From contig BBXU01001061.1 of the NCBI GenBank assembly GCA_001598975.1, forward strand, positions 1-11,008: a stretch of 11,008 nucleotides of DNA. The letters are read 5' to 3'. The notes under the pieces were generated by a model. The model had not been told where the DNA came from and did not search any database. It worked only from the letters and a program-made list of their open reading frames with translations. Source of the stretch: Parachlorella kessleri. Taxonomy: Eukaryota > Chlorophyta > Trebouxiophyceae > Chlorellales > Chlorellaceae. Below, piece by piece: positions 1-9,446 of this stretch (position 1 is its first letter; the number at the start of each line of letters is the position of its first letter). The translations under genes and the position numbers were made by a program.

Positions 1-30
1 CCCCCCACCCCATCCTTGTGGCACGCGCAG

Positions 31-1939
31 GTGTTCCACCACTCACGGCGGCGCAACCTGCGGCATCTGCTGCGCGACCTGACTGAGGCGCTGGAGAAGA
101 TCGGCCAGGACTACTGGGTCGACTTTGGCGGCCTGCTGGGCATCCACAGGTGAGAGCCCTGCACCTGCTAGGCAGGCAACCACCTGGCAGTCTTGAACAA
201 CCCAGGAGGTTGGTTTACAAGAATTGCTTCACGCTCTAGTGCTAGTTGTGGCTTGAAGCTTGGGTGGGTCAGGCTCACATTATCGGGGTTCTCTTTATCT
301 GATTACCTCCAGATCTCTCGTGGTCACTATTGTTCAACAAGCTGCTTGTGCATTGGCAGGGATGGCGATCTGATCCCCCACGACAATGATGTGGATCTGG
401 CGGTGCTCAATCCCGACTGGGAGTCACTTTTGGAGGGGCTGAAGCGCCACCTGCCACGCAAGTATGCACCCAAGGGTAAGTGGCTCGCGGCATGTTGTTC
501 AGGGCACAGCGCTACTTAGAAACCTGCTGGTGGGAGGGCAGGCTTGTGAGGTGTCGGTTGCGAGGGCTCATCGGGTGATTTGTAGACCTAACCATTTCCG
601 TGCATGGTCTGGCTGCGTGTTCGTAACAAGCAGGTGCATCTTGGTCCTTCTGCGAGTCATAGCTGGGCAGACGCCACCGGCAGCAGTGTTTCAGCGGCGG
701 CTATGCTCTCTGTGCTTTGCCTTGAGTGGGCTGCGTGGCGGTCCGCACCAGTGGGTGTGCCACAGTTTGATGTGCATGTGCGTGCAGTCATCACCAACCA
801 GGACACCAAGACCAGCTGGATCCGCGTGTACTGCCCGCTCGGCATGGCAGACTTGTTTGGCGCATTTGACAAGTGAGTGCCCGGTACCAGTCGGAGTTTG
901 TGTCGCCGTATCATCTGAGACGGGACGTTTTGCTGCCTTTCCGCAAGCAGAATGTATGTGTAGGAGGCATGTGGCCGTCCCGGTGGGATCTAATAGGTTC
1001 CTTTTGGGATTTGTTTCTGGAACGCGGGTCCGCTTTGTCCTCACTGGCAAGCTGGTGCATTGCATACCACATCATTTACGGGTGCTCAAATTTGGTGACT
1101 CGGTGCAAATCCCTTCGTATGCGTGGTGTGTGCAGTGGCAGCAAGAAGATCCACATCGAGTTTGGGCATGAGGATGTGCACGATGTGGACAGGGATCTCA
1201 TTGTCCCGACAGGCAGGGAAACCTTCAGGTGAGATCAGGCCTCTTGGCGGGAGGCTGCCCCTCTTTGCACTGTCTGGCCGAGGACTGATCCCTCGCGTTT
1301 CATCATGCGCTGATCTACACATGCAGATATAGTGTGGGATGATCCTTCAACTCTCCATGTCCGCGTCTGTGGCTCTGGTACCTTCTAGCAAGGTGCTTAG
1401 GCATGGGCTGCTGCCTCTTGTGCGAGTGCAGGGGGCAGTCCATCAGGGTGCCGCACAACGTGGAGGGCGTGCTGGCCTTCCGCTATGGCCCCACCTGGCG
1501 CACACCGCTGTACATGGACAAGGGCGTGGACACAGGTAAGGTTGCGCGTCTGTGCAGATGCGGGCATGGATGCTGGCGAATCATACTTTTCGAAGTGCAA
1601 AATCTCGCTACCAGGCTCTCATTGTCTCGGAAGGTGTGGTGTGGGCTTAGCATGGGTGAAGGCCCGTGCTGAGAAGTGCATGGTGAGAGGTAGGGGCATG
1701 GGCAGCTGGGTCATAAATTGGAGCTAGATTTACAGTCTGAAGTGCACAGATGTCCGGCCTTGGACATTGGCACACAGTGCAGGGATGTTGTGCCACGCGT
1801 GCTCTCCTGCCCCCCTAGGTTTTGCATGCAGAAATTTTTGATACCAAGGTTGGCTGCTTCCTACCTGCTTGCAGTCGAGTCAAGCAAAGGCTACCACAAG
1901 CTCCTCAAATTCTTCGGCAAGCTTGGCCTCAAGCTCTGA
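31..1939 (+). CDS. LicD/fukutin-type phosphotransferase, 3' six exons (5' partial)
   Basis: Exons: 31-149, 360-475, 788-872, 1136-1228, 1432-1535, 1875-1939 (stop TGA 1937-1939). Joined, they give 193 residues in a single frame. All five complete introns are GT-AG with GTRAG donors, and an acceptor CAG at 28-30 shows that upstream exons are missing. The N-terminal part reads YWVDFGGLLGIHR followed by DGDLIPHDNDVDLAV, the LicD signature with its acidic metal-binding cluster. Later come RYGPTWRTP and a C-terminal YHKLLKFF segment, also typical of the family. Known LicD, fukutin and FKRP proteins have a nucleotidyltransferase-like fold and transfer phosphocholine or ribitol phosphate to glycans; the algal substrate is unknown. 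Eukaryotic members usually act in the Golgi and carry an N-terminal membrane anchor, which would lie outside the window. Family assignment is secure; the exact reaction is not. Confidence 0.85.
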
Positions 1940-2502
1940 AGTGGAGTGGAGTTGGCTTGCTGAGTTGCTGCACGAGGGGGACTCCAGGAAGCCGAGCAAA
2001 GCTGGGCCAGGAGCTGGCAAGGCTTGCAAAGGAGGGGTGTGTCCTGTGTACGAGAATCCCATTGCGAAGGGTACATGTATGCGTAGGACTTGGCGTCTGT
2101 GTGGCGCGTGACCAACCTTCAGTTGGCGTGCCTCACTGGGCGTACGTACAGATGTTTCCGTGAACACAAATTCTTACTGCTTGGCCCCTGTTCAGTGCTT
2201 TGAACTTTATAGCAGGGAGGCCTAGCGCTGAATTTGGCGAGAGAAGACACAGACCTGGTTTCTGACTGTCATTAGTACAACCTATAACAAACGCATTCAG
2301 CAATTGATAGAGAGCAGGGGAGCAATACAGGCGGACAGGATGGTTGCAGGTAGCAAGTGGTAGGATAAGTATGTGACAGAGTATGGGGATAAGTGCTTAA
2401 GCCCACTTTTTCTGCAGCATAGGCCTAGGTCAACTTAGGTCAAAGTCTTAACAGTCCAGCGTTGAGAGATTCCAGCAATCACTTATCACCCACCAGCCGT
2501 TC

Positions 2503-2507
2503 TGTAA
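2503..2507 (+). promoter_or_regulatory. Candidate polyadenylation signal TGTAA for the LicD-type gene
   Basis: This is the only TGTAA on the plus strand between the LicD-type stop codon and the kinase gene. UGUAA is the usual polyadenylation element of chlorophyte algae. It would give a 3' UTR of roughly 570-590 nt. The motif is short, so chance occurrence is possible. Confidence 0.35.
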
Positions 2508-2775
2508 GTAAAAACAAAATAACAATGAATAATCCAGAGCATACAGCGTACAGCATATATGCAACCCAGGTGTCGGTAAAGTTCGCCCCTATCTCCTCTC
2601 TGTTTGCACTGCCTGCCACCATCAATAAATAAATAATGTGTACTCCTGCTGCTGTAGTCTCCGACTGTTGAATACCTCCGCCTGCGAGGACCTTACCCAG
2701 GTCCTTCGTCCTGCCCTTGTCTACTCCATCAATACGGACGAGACCAGCACCATGAATAGCCCCTTACTGACACTC

Positions 2776-2780
2776 TTACA
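2776..2780 (-). promoter_or_regulatory. Candidate polyadenylation signal TGTAA for the GHMP kinase gene
   Basis: Read on the minus strand this is TGTAA, about 270 nt past the kinase stop codon at 3051-3053. If this site and the plus-strand one at 2503 are both used, the two convergent transcripts would end about 250 nt apart without overlap. Confidence 0.35.
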
Positions 2781-3050
2781 AGCCTTCTTTCAGGCTTACC
2801 CTGCTCTCTACTGCACCTGCTTCAGTTCCAGCTTCAGTGCTAGTGGCCTTAGCTTGTCTCGAGGAGAGACCTACTGGATCTGGCAACTCTGGCAAGCCAC
2901 AGACCATGACTGCAACCAGCCTCGTCAGTACGCTTCACCCCTGCCTCTCCTCGCTTCGCAAGCCTGCCACCACCAACAATGACCTTACCCTGTATGCTGC
3001 CTGGATCAACTGAGTGTGCCAAGCACATGTACGTCTCACACCAGCTTCAG

Positions 3051-5786
3051 CTACGCCTGCTGCATCTGCGCCTGCACTTTTCTCGCCTCTTTTTTGTCCT
3101 CCAGATCCTTGGCACTGTCCAACGCACGGTGTACCGCCACTGCAGCAGGCTGCTGACCCTCCCTCTCCGCCGCTGCCGCCAAAGCAGCGGCAGCAGCTGC
3201 TGCAAAGGCAGGCTCGGTCAACTGGTGCTCCGCTGCCCCGTTGGCTGTGGCTTCCACTGCCCCATTTGCTGCCGCTGCTGTGGCTGGCACTGTGAAGGCC
3301 ATGCAGTCCAGCCCAAGCTCCTGGGTTAAGATACTGCAGACTGCTGCCTGGCCGTCAGCATCGCGGCACAGGAGCTGAGCAGTCCCGTCACCCTGTATGC
3401 ATGCAAAGCCAGGAGGCAAACATGGTAGGCATTTGATTAACCGTTAAAGCCAGAACTGGAGCTTGGGACTGATTGCCAATGAAATGAAGCTCTACTAAAC
3501 ATATCACAGCTTGCCGACTGACACAAAAAGTACAATAATGGAAAGGTGAACCTGCAACAAGCCAAGCCCCTTTACCCCTTGCCGGTGTGAGTTAAATACT
3601 GACCGACCTGCGATCCAACTCCTTTCCCGCCAAAGATGTGTTCCTGTATGGGCGGGTATTCCAGCACGCGATGCAGGACAGGGCTGGTCAGCTCTGAGGG
3701 ACAAAGCGGTGCTGCTCGGAGGTCAAACTCGTGCTGCGCCTTCCGCATCAGCCGCCCTGCATGCGTTGCGGGGCATGGCACCTTCCATGGGGTGGTATAG
3801 AGAGGGGTGTCATTGGGCATGCGCCGCTAGGCATGCCGCTAGTTCACACCTCGTGCCTTTGCAGAGGCTGTGCACCCAGCATATAGCGGGACGCACCAGC
3901 GGCAACGCAGTATGTGAAAACGCAAAACGTTGCTCCAGATTCGCTCGTGCCTTTGCGTGGCCTTATGAATGCTCATCGCTCATCAGGGGGCAAGCATGCC
4001 CGCACCACCTGCTACCAAGGGGTGTATGCACCAGCATGTAGCCAAGAGATAGAAGGACATGAGACACAGGCGCCACGCTCACCCACGTGCTCCACATCAC
4101 CAGCCTCCATGGCCTGAAGGGCCCGCCCCACCAGCAGCTCATTGATGGGTCCAAATAACTCCACCGCTGCCTGCTGCTGAGGCCCAACTGGATGCGGAAA
4201 CGCCTCCTGCGTTGCACCAGGGTCAGGCCTGTGTTGTGCTTACATTTCACAAAACAGTCCTGGGCTTCCATACGACAACAAGCCCCTGCTGGCACTTCTC
4301 CTGTAAAGCAACGGTCAGCCCCAGCAAGGGCTGCTAACATCCCACTCGTCACCCAAACACAATAGCGATCCATTGGCAGCAAAGGACAGAGGCTCGCTTG
4401 ATACCCTAGGGTGCTTACCTGCAAGCTCCGAAGTATGAGAACTGTGTTTTTGCTAGCCCGCAGGTCCACCAGCACTAGATGCAGCGGTGCGCCCAGGCAG
4501 GCCGGCCGAACACCCAGCAAGTCACCATTGTAGGTCATCAGCACTGGTACCTACACTGATGTGAAAGTCACTTCCAGATTAAAGCAAGCCGACGGGATTT
4601 GCTAAAGAATCATATGATTAGTTGGGACATGCTATGTGGCAGGACATCCGGCTGTGCCCAGCTGCCGCTGTTGGTTTGATAGGACACCCTCCAACCACAG
4701 CCCTGCTGGTGCGTCTCAACCGCTTGAGGCGGAAAGCGACATACACCCACCTGGCCAAAAGCGCAGCCCTGGTCCATCTTCCCGCACTGAGACGGAGTGA
4801 GGCGCTCCCCCTGGTACGCATACTCCATCTCGCCACGTGTTGTCAGCCTGAGGTTGTAGCTGCGATTGAATGCACGTGCCATCTGCATCCCCAGGGCCAT
4901 TGGGGAACAGCTTGGACAATGGGGCAACTGGGACCTGGTTGCCCCATCCAAGTTCACATTGTATGTGATTCAAATCATGCAGCCCGAGTCGAGCTACACG
5001 AAGTCTGCTCAACAGGCAGGCGTTGTGTGCTCACCAGCACACAGAAGGCGGCAGATGATGACAGCCCTTTCTTAAGCGGCAGTGATGTCTGATAGTTGTC
5101 AACCTCTAGTCCACCCACTCCAAAGTCAACAAGCATTTTGTAGGCGACGCCCGCGGCATATGAGAAGAAGCCGCCTGCTGCTGCCTCCTGCGCATGAAGC
5201 CCACAATTTGGTACGTACTGGCTAGCTTGCCAGTCACCCTGGGTGCAGCTGCCTTTCCGAGCAGGGCTTGTAGATGCCTTACTCTTGCCTCGATGGCATG
5301 AACCCTCACTTTCGCAAGCTGTGCCACGTAATGCACAGCTGCAAGGCACGAGCAGACCAAGAGTTTCCATGGGTGTCTTACAGCTCTCATCAAGCCCACC
5401 TCTGCCAGGATGTCTGCATCCATTGGCAGCTCAGACAGCTCTACACTGCCGTCATTCTTGGTTGACCGCACCACCAACACTGGCCGCTCCAAGCGGCGCA
5501 CACGGGCGGACAGGCCTGCCTGAGTGCCGACCACTATAGTTTGTCCTGGCCGGAGGTCCTTGTTCAGCCTGCTCAACCCAGCTCAAATCAGTATGAACAT
5601 TTTATTGGTGTTGTGCTGTTGTCACGTCGCAACACCAAGGGCACACAAGCTCTAAGAGTTGCTTATTGCTCCAATTAAGCTCACTCACTTCCGATAAGAC
5701 CCAGCCCAGTCAGAGTGCTCGCCAAATAGGCACAGACGCCCTGGCACGAAGAGCTCGAGGAACTCCCCATGTTGGGGACACTGCAT
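3051..5786 (-). CDS. GHMP-superfamily small-molecule (sugar-type) kinase, complete
   Basis: Exons in transcript order: 5786-5689, 5568-5382, 5187-5035, 4882-4751, 4550-4419, 4206-4083, 3756-3608, 3392-3051. They total 1317 nt, 438 residues plus TAG, and every junction keeps phase. The ATG at 5786-5784 is the first after an in-frame TAG. All three GHMP motifs are present: PGRLCLFGEHSDWAG (residues 15-29), the ATP loop LPLKKGLSSSAA (131-142), and GGKGVGSQGDG (318-328). CGKMDQ holds the likely catalytic Asp183. Such enzymes move the ATP gamma-phosphate to a sugar or other alcohol. The arrangement resembles galactokinase-like sugar kinases, but the substrate cannot be read from sequence. The last ~75 residues are Ala-rich (near-pure Ala at 387-400) and end in a charged helix, outside the catalytic fold. 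Exon 2 could instead end 24 nt earlier at a GTGGGC donor. The gene is divergent from the transporter gene and convergent with the LicD-type gene. Confidence 0.85.
3168..3209 (-). repeat. Alanine-codon tract in the kinase C-terminal tail
   Basis: Mixed GCN codons encode 14 residues that are all Ala except for one Phe and one Leu (residues 387-400). Codon use is mixed rather than a pure triplet repeat, so it is less likely to be unstable than a homogeneous repeat. Confidence 0.7.
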
Positions 5787-6004
5787 ATCGAATTTGCCAG
5801 AAGCACCCTACGAGCATACAGCAGTTCGAAATCTCTAAATAGAATCAGGAAAACATATATATACGCTTTCAGAAACTGATCAAACGATTTCACGTCTTCT
5901 GAACGCTCTTAACGTGTTGATGAGTCATCCCGCCATTGCTCTGAGTTTCTTAGCTCTTTGATATACATCACGTTCTTGTAGACGCTCTCGTCCCTACGCA
6001 CACA
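5787..6004. promoter_or_regulatory. Divergent promoter region between kinase and Spinster-type genes
   Basis: Only 218 nt separate the two start codons, which point away from each other, so both 5' UTRs and core promoters must fit here unless upstream non-coding exons exist. The stretch is AT-richer than its flanks. It holds a TATATATA at 5856-5863, an ACGT-core CACGTC at 5891-5896 and a bZIP-like TGAGTCA at 5921-5927. The short motifs are suggestive only. Confidence 0.5.
5856..5863. promoter_or_regulatory. TATA-like element in the divergent promoter
   Basis: TATATATA is palindromic, so it could serve either strand. It lies 70 nt before the kinase ATG and about 140 nt before the transporter ATG. 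The kinase is the better fit, leaving a short 5' UTR of some 40 nt. Confidence 0.3.
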
Positions 6005-9000
6005 ATGGCGCCTGCTGTTGACGGAACTGGGGTAACATGGTTCACCCCAGTGCGCCTCCTGGCCATCTTCTGCGTCATGAACATGTTCATATACATAGAC
6101 AGAGGTCAGGAACTGCATGGATCACTTGCTTTGTCTCAAAGATCACTAGGTTGCTAAGCCAAGCGCATCCTTGCATGTAGTTAGCCCGGGTGGCAGGTAG
6201 TGCAAACAGGGAGTAGAGCTGGGCTGGACTGGACGGACAGGGCTGGATGCAGAATGAGCCTGAGTCTTGCCTGAGTTCTGATGTATTGACTTGCAGGCGT
6301 TATTGCCTCCAATGGGGTGAACGGTGCCGCAGCAACGGATAGCAAACCAGGCTACGGCATTCAGGCACGTGCTTGGCTTACCTTGAAGGGATGTACCTTT
6401 CCTTCAAAGGGAAAGGGGGATGGCAGTAGGACGGCCGCCGGGCCTTCCTTTTAAGCGCCCGTGTCTGTTGCTAGCAGGGCGATTTTGGCTTGTCCCTGTT
6501 CCAAGATGGCTTGCTCCCAGCAGCCTTCATGGTGGGGCTCCTCATCTCATCGCCCATATTTGCTGAGGCATCCAAGCACTTTAACGCCTTCCGTCTCATC
6601 GGCACCGGGCTGGGTGTGTGGACGCTGGCAGTGCTGGGTTGCGGGCTGTCAGTGGGCTTCGTCACCCTGCTCCTCTGCCGTATGGCAGTTGGGGTCGGCG
6701 AGGCCTCCTTCGTTGCCCTGGCGTCACCCTTCATAGGTGGGTGTGCTGTCAGGCGCCACGTTTCAACATTCCCCATACACATGGTTGAGGCCCTGGTTTG
6801 CCTTCAGCCCTTGACCTGCAGGGCCGGCTTTACAGGTTTCAAAGGCATCCAGCAAGCTACCTTGTTTTGCAGCTTGCTTTGCAGCCTTCCTATCTCCTGG
6901 CAGGTTGCTGACATGGGCTCCCTTTGTGTCCAGATGACAATGCCCCTCCTGACAAGAAGACGCGGTGGCTGGCGGTGTTTTATTTATGCATCCCTACTGG
7001 GTATGCCCTTGGCTACATTTATGGCGGGCTGGTGGCTTCAGCTCTTAGCTGGCGAGCCACATTTCTCATACAGGCAGGTTGCCGGGCCATATTGCTGGGG
7101 CACTACACCAAGCAGGTTGCTCGGACCCCACACAAGGGAGCCAAGGAGTTGTCATCACTCCACTACATAAAGCATTGCGTGTTTGCTGGGGGTGGTCTGG
7201 CAACAAGATTTTGATGCTGAGCAGCCACTTCCTTGGTAGGCAGGCAGGCAAGCTGGGAGGGTGGGGACCCTGCAATGCAGTGTGGGTGCAGGAGATATTG
7301 CAGCTAGCACTGAGGTTTTCTCACGCTTGCAGGGCTGCGCGATGCTGCCATTTGTGGTGTTCTGTCTACGGGCGCCGCCCATTGATATTCGAGGCACGCA
7401 CACCAAGCACGCATCCAGCCATGACCACACCACCCGCCCCAAGCAGGCGCAGGTGAAACAGGCAGGTCCAGGAGACAGCTACCCACCCTACAGCGAGCAA
7501 GGCCTGCTGGCAGGAGATGGCAGCCCTGCTGGGGCAGCAAGTCACCGCCATGGGGACCAGGAGCCACCAGAGCAGCCTAGGGCTACCCAATGCCACAGTC
7601 AGAGCCACAGTGAGGCTGGCAAGGGGCGCTTCAGGGCAGCAGTGGCAGCGGTCTGGGCAGACCTGGCTACCCTGGGCAGGCATAGCGTGTATGTGCTGGC
7701 GGTGGGCGGCATGACGTGCTACACGGCAGTGCTGGGGACGTTTGCTTTTTACGGGCCCAAGGCGGGGCGAGACGTGTTTGAGATCGAGCCGGAGGTGGCA
7801 GACCTGGCGTTTGGTGCCATCACAGTCCTCACAGGCGAGCAGGGAGGGTATGTTGTGCAGTTTACCGTTGTTACCCAGCCTTCTGGGCACCGTTAAAAAG
7901 AAGGAGGGGTTGCAGGCCGGCGCGAGAAACGTATGGTCTCACCATAAAGTGTATGCTACTCACTCGCCCTTGGTCCCATTCAAATCGGTCTGGGGTCTTT
8001 CCCTACGTACTATGCTGTTCCGGGCCTGTGGTGCTCCTGCCAGCTTCTCGCCGACACTTACACCACTGACAGTGCAGGCGTATTTGGTACCCTGGCGGGA
8101 GGCATGCTGTTGGACCGCATGGGCAGCACCCTCCGCAATGCCCTGCTTGTGTGCTCGCTGGGCACGGCCGCGGGCTTTGCACTGCTGGTGCTGGGATTCG
8201 CGCTAGCCCCCAGCTTCGGCACATTTGCCATAGGGCTAGCTGCTGGGGAGTTTGCAATGTTTATGACCCAGGTGAGTGATGAGCCGCAGACAAAGCTGCC
8301 TTGTTGCATGTTTTCTGGCCACACAGCTTTGCATGAAGTTGAGTAGGTTGACAGGATAGAGATGAGATGTCAATGGTGTCAAGCATTGAGCTCCTGAAAG
8401 CCCTGTGGCAAGCTTTAGGTGCGCTACCAGGCATGGGGCGCTGTGGTGCCAGCAATCAAGGCTCCCTGCTTCCGAGTGCATGACAGTGCACAGAAAGCCT
8501 CACTAAGCGCTGCCATGGTGCCACCTGCTACTGCCGCAGGCTCCCAGCAACGCCATCTGCATGTGGAGCGTCCCTGCCGGCCTTCGCCCCTTCGCCATGT
8601 CCATGTCCGTGGTGGCCATGCATGTGCTGGGTGATGTGCCCGGCCCGCCGCTGCTAGGCTTGCTCCAGGGCTCGCTTCGCAACTGGCGGCTCAGCATGTC
8701 GCTGTGCAGCGCGATGCTTCTGGTGGGTGCAGCACTGTATGGGCTGGCCGGCCGTGCGGCGCTCACAGCGGTGGATTACAGGGAGCTCACGCCGCTAGAA
8801 AGCGATGCTGAGGAAGGCGAGACACTGGGTGGTGACCAGCAGCAGCAGCAGCAGCAGCATGGGCAGGAGCGACCGCGGTTGCACCAAGAGGGTTTAATGG
8901 GAGGTGGGGCTGCTCTGGGAGGTGGTGCGGGCGAGCAGGGGCACGTCCAGGATGCCTGGAGGCAGCAAAGCGGGCGGCTCTCCCCTGAGCGGCCGCTGTT

Positions 9001-9049
9001 GCGGGACACGCATGCCTCCTCCGGCTCCTTGGACGGCGGCAGCCTTTAG
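6005..9049 (+). CDS. Spinster-type (SPNS) major facilitator transporter, complete
   Basis: Exons: 6005-6104, 6297-6364, 6478-6736, 6934-7073, 7333-7834, 8078-8271, 8540-9049. They total 1773 nt, 590 residues plus TAG, with phase kept throughout. The first helix ends in YIDRG followed by VIASNGVNG, as in plant Spinster homologues. GIQGDFGLSLFQDGLL (54-69), the helix-4 block CRMAVGVGEASF and ASPFIDDNAPPDKK, then IPTGYALGYIYGG, are further family hallmarks. A hydrophilic loop of about 80 residues (roughly 210-290, Gln/His/Ser/Pro-rich) separates the two six-helix halves, with helices resuming around SVYVLAVGG. The C-terminal cytosolic tail (about 90 residues) carries Q7 and Gly-rich stretches. 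Spinster proteins export lysolipids or sphingosine phosphate at lysosomal, vacuolar or plasma membranes; the substrate here is inferred only. Introns 2, 4 and 5 need GC donors. The stop and start are unambiguous. Confidence 0.88.
6365..6477 (+). other. GC-AG intron (intron 2 of the Spinster-type gene)
   Basis: The exon ends in phase 0 with CAG followed by GCACGT. The acceptor is CAG at 6475-6477. Joining gives GIQ then GDF, the conserved family sequence. No GT in the neighbourhood restores both frame and conserved residues; the GT at 6331-6335 side (after AATGGG) keeps frame but would delete NGVNG to GIQ. The acceptor is TAGCAG, a NAGNAG, so an extra Gln is possible. Confidence 0.75.
7074..7332 (+). 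other. GC-AG intron (intron 4 of the Spinster-type gene)
   Basis: The exon ends SWRATFLIQ in phase 0 at CAG, followed by GCAGGT. The acceptor CAG at 7330-7332 leads into GCAMLPF. The joined helix has the length and SWR...PF spacing I recall from plant Spinster proteins. The GT four bases further shifts the frame; a GT at 7116 keeps phase but inserts 14 residues inside a helix. Confidence 0.7.
7835..8077 (+). other. GC-AG intron (intron 5 of the Spinster-type gene)
   Basis: The exon ends ITVLT plus one base (phase 1) at ACAG, followed by GCGAGC. The acceptor CAG at 8075-8077 continues as GVFGTLAGGMLLDRMG, a conserved stretch across helix 8. The nearby GTATGT around 7849 gives the wrong phase for the next exon. 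Confidence 0.75.
8837..8857 (+). repeat. (CAG)7 microsatellite coding for polyglutamine
   Basis: Seven perfect CAG codons give Gln-7 followed by His in the cytosolic C-terminal tail of the Spinster-type transporter. A pure triplet tract of this kind may vary in length between strains. Confidence 0.9.
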
Positions 9050-9446
9050 CGGTGCGCACTGTCCACGGCGTGACTAGCTATAGCAGCCCAGCTTGCCTAC
9101 AGGGGACCACTTTTGACACACTTCTCTTGCTTGCTTGCTTCTTGGCAGAGGGGGAAAGAGAATTGAAGGTTTAGGTTTGGGTCAGTTGGAGAGCAGTGGG
9201 GGGAGCTCGATCAGTCTTTTCTTTTCCGGCCGTGCTGTGCGTGGTGCGGTGCATGGTGCGGTGGGCCGATTCCCCCGCGTCCGGCAATCTGTTGGCTTCT
9301 TTGCTAGTGACCCTTTCTCCCCATTGTGCATTGCTTTGTTGCTCCGGATCAGTGCTTATTATGTTGCAGATTGCGAAGACCTCGATCACGTTGCTCTCGC
9401 CGTTGTTCCCCTGGTAGAGGGCGCTGCATTGCTCACACTATAGAGC
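9050..9446 (+). other. Spacer: transporter 3' UTR and upstream region of the next gene
   Basis: The 397 nt hold no recognisable gene. There is no TGTAA on the plus strand, so the transporter's polyadenylation signal is not the usual chlorophyte element or lies elsewhere. Short repeats are a CTTG tandem at 9126-9140 and a repeated GTGGTGCGG-like unit near 9240-9265. Confidence 0.5.

Larger units (their letters stand above)
1940..3050. other. Convergent intergenic region (3' UTRs), no gene seen
   Basis: These 1.1 kb lie between the stop of the LicD-type gene and the stop of the GHMP kinase on the opposite strand. The part around 2160-2640 is more AT-rich than the exons, with short A/T runs such as the AATAAATAAATAA stretch near 2624-2636. 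From about 2640 to 3000 it becomes pyrimidine-rich on the plus strand, which fits a purine-rich 3' UTR of the minus-strand gene. I see no domain, no convincing splice structure, no tRNA-like fold and no transposon ends. Confidence 0.6.

Noticed and set aside
464..1171. A long open frame of 235 codons on the plus strand.
   Set aside because: It crosses two exons of the LicD-type gene in the wrong frame and reads through introns; it has no domain sense.
2638..2982. A 114-codon plus-strand frame in the convergent intergenic region.
   Set aside because: It is Ser/Leu/Cys-rich, has no family features, and overlaps the likely 3' UTR of the minus-strand kinase; pyrimidine-rich sequence easily stays open.
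3963..4544. A 193-codon open frame on the minus strand.
   Set aside because: Only its first 42 codons are real (kinase exon 5); the rest is intron and then exon 6 read out of frame.
5823..5836. A GTTCGAAAT stretch resembling a tRNA T-loop.
   Set aside because: No flanking acceptor, D or anticodon stems pair around it.
5681..5893. A minus-strand frame with a hydrophobic start and a Ser run.
   Set aside because: It starts at GTG and overlaps kinase exon 1 in another frame; the true frame gives the GHMP motif PGRLCLFGEH.
9135..9443. A 102-codon plus-strand frame between the transporter and the coiled-coil gene.
   Set aside because: It lacks recognisable features and lies where a 3' UTR and promoter are expected; its first codon is not a convincing ATG context.
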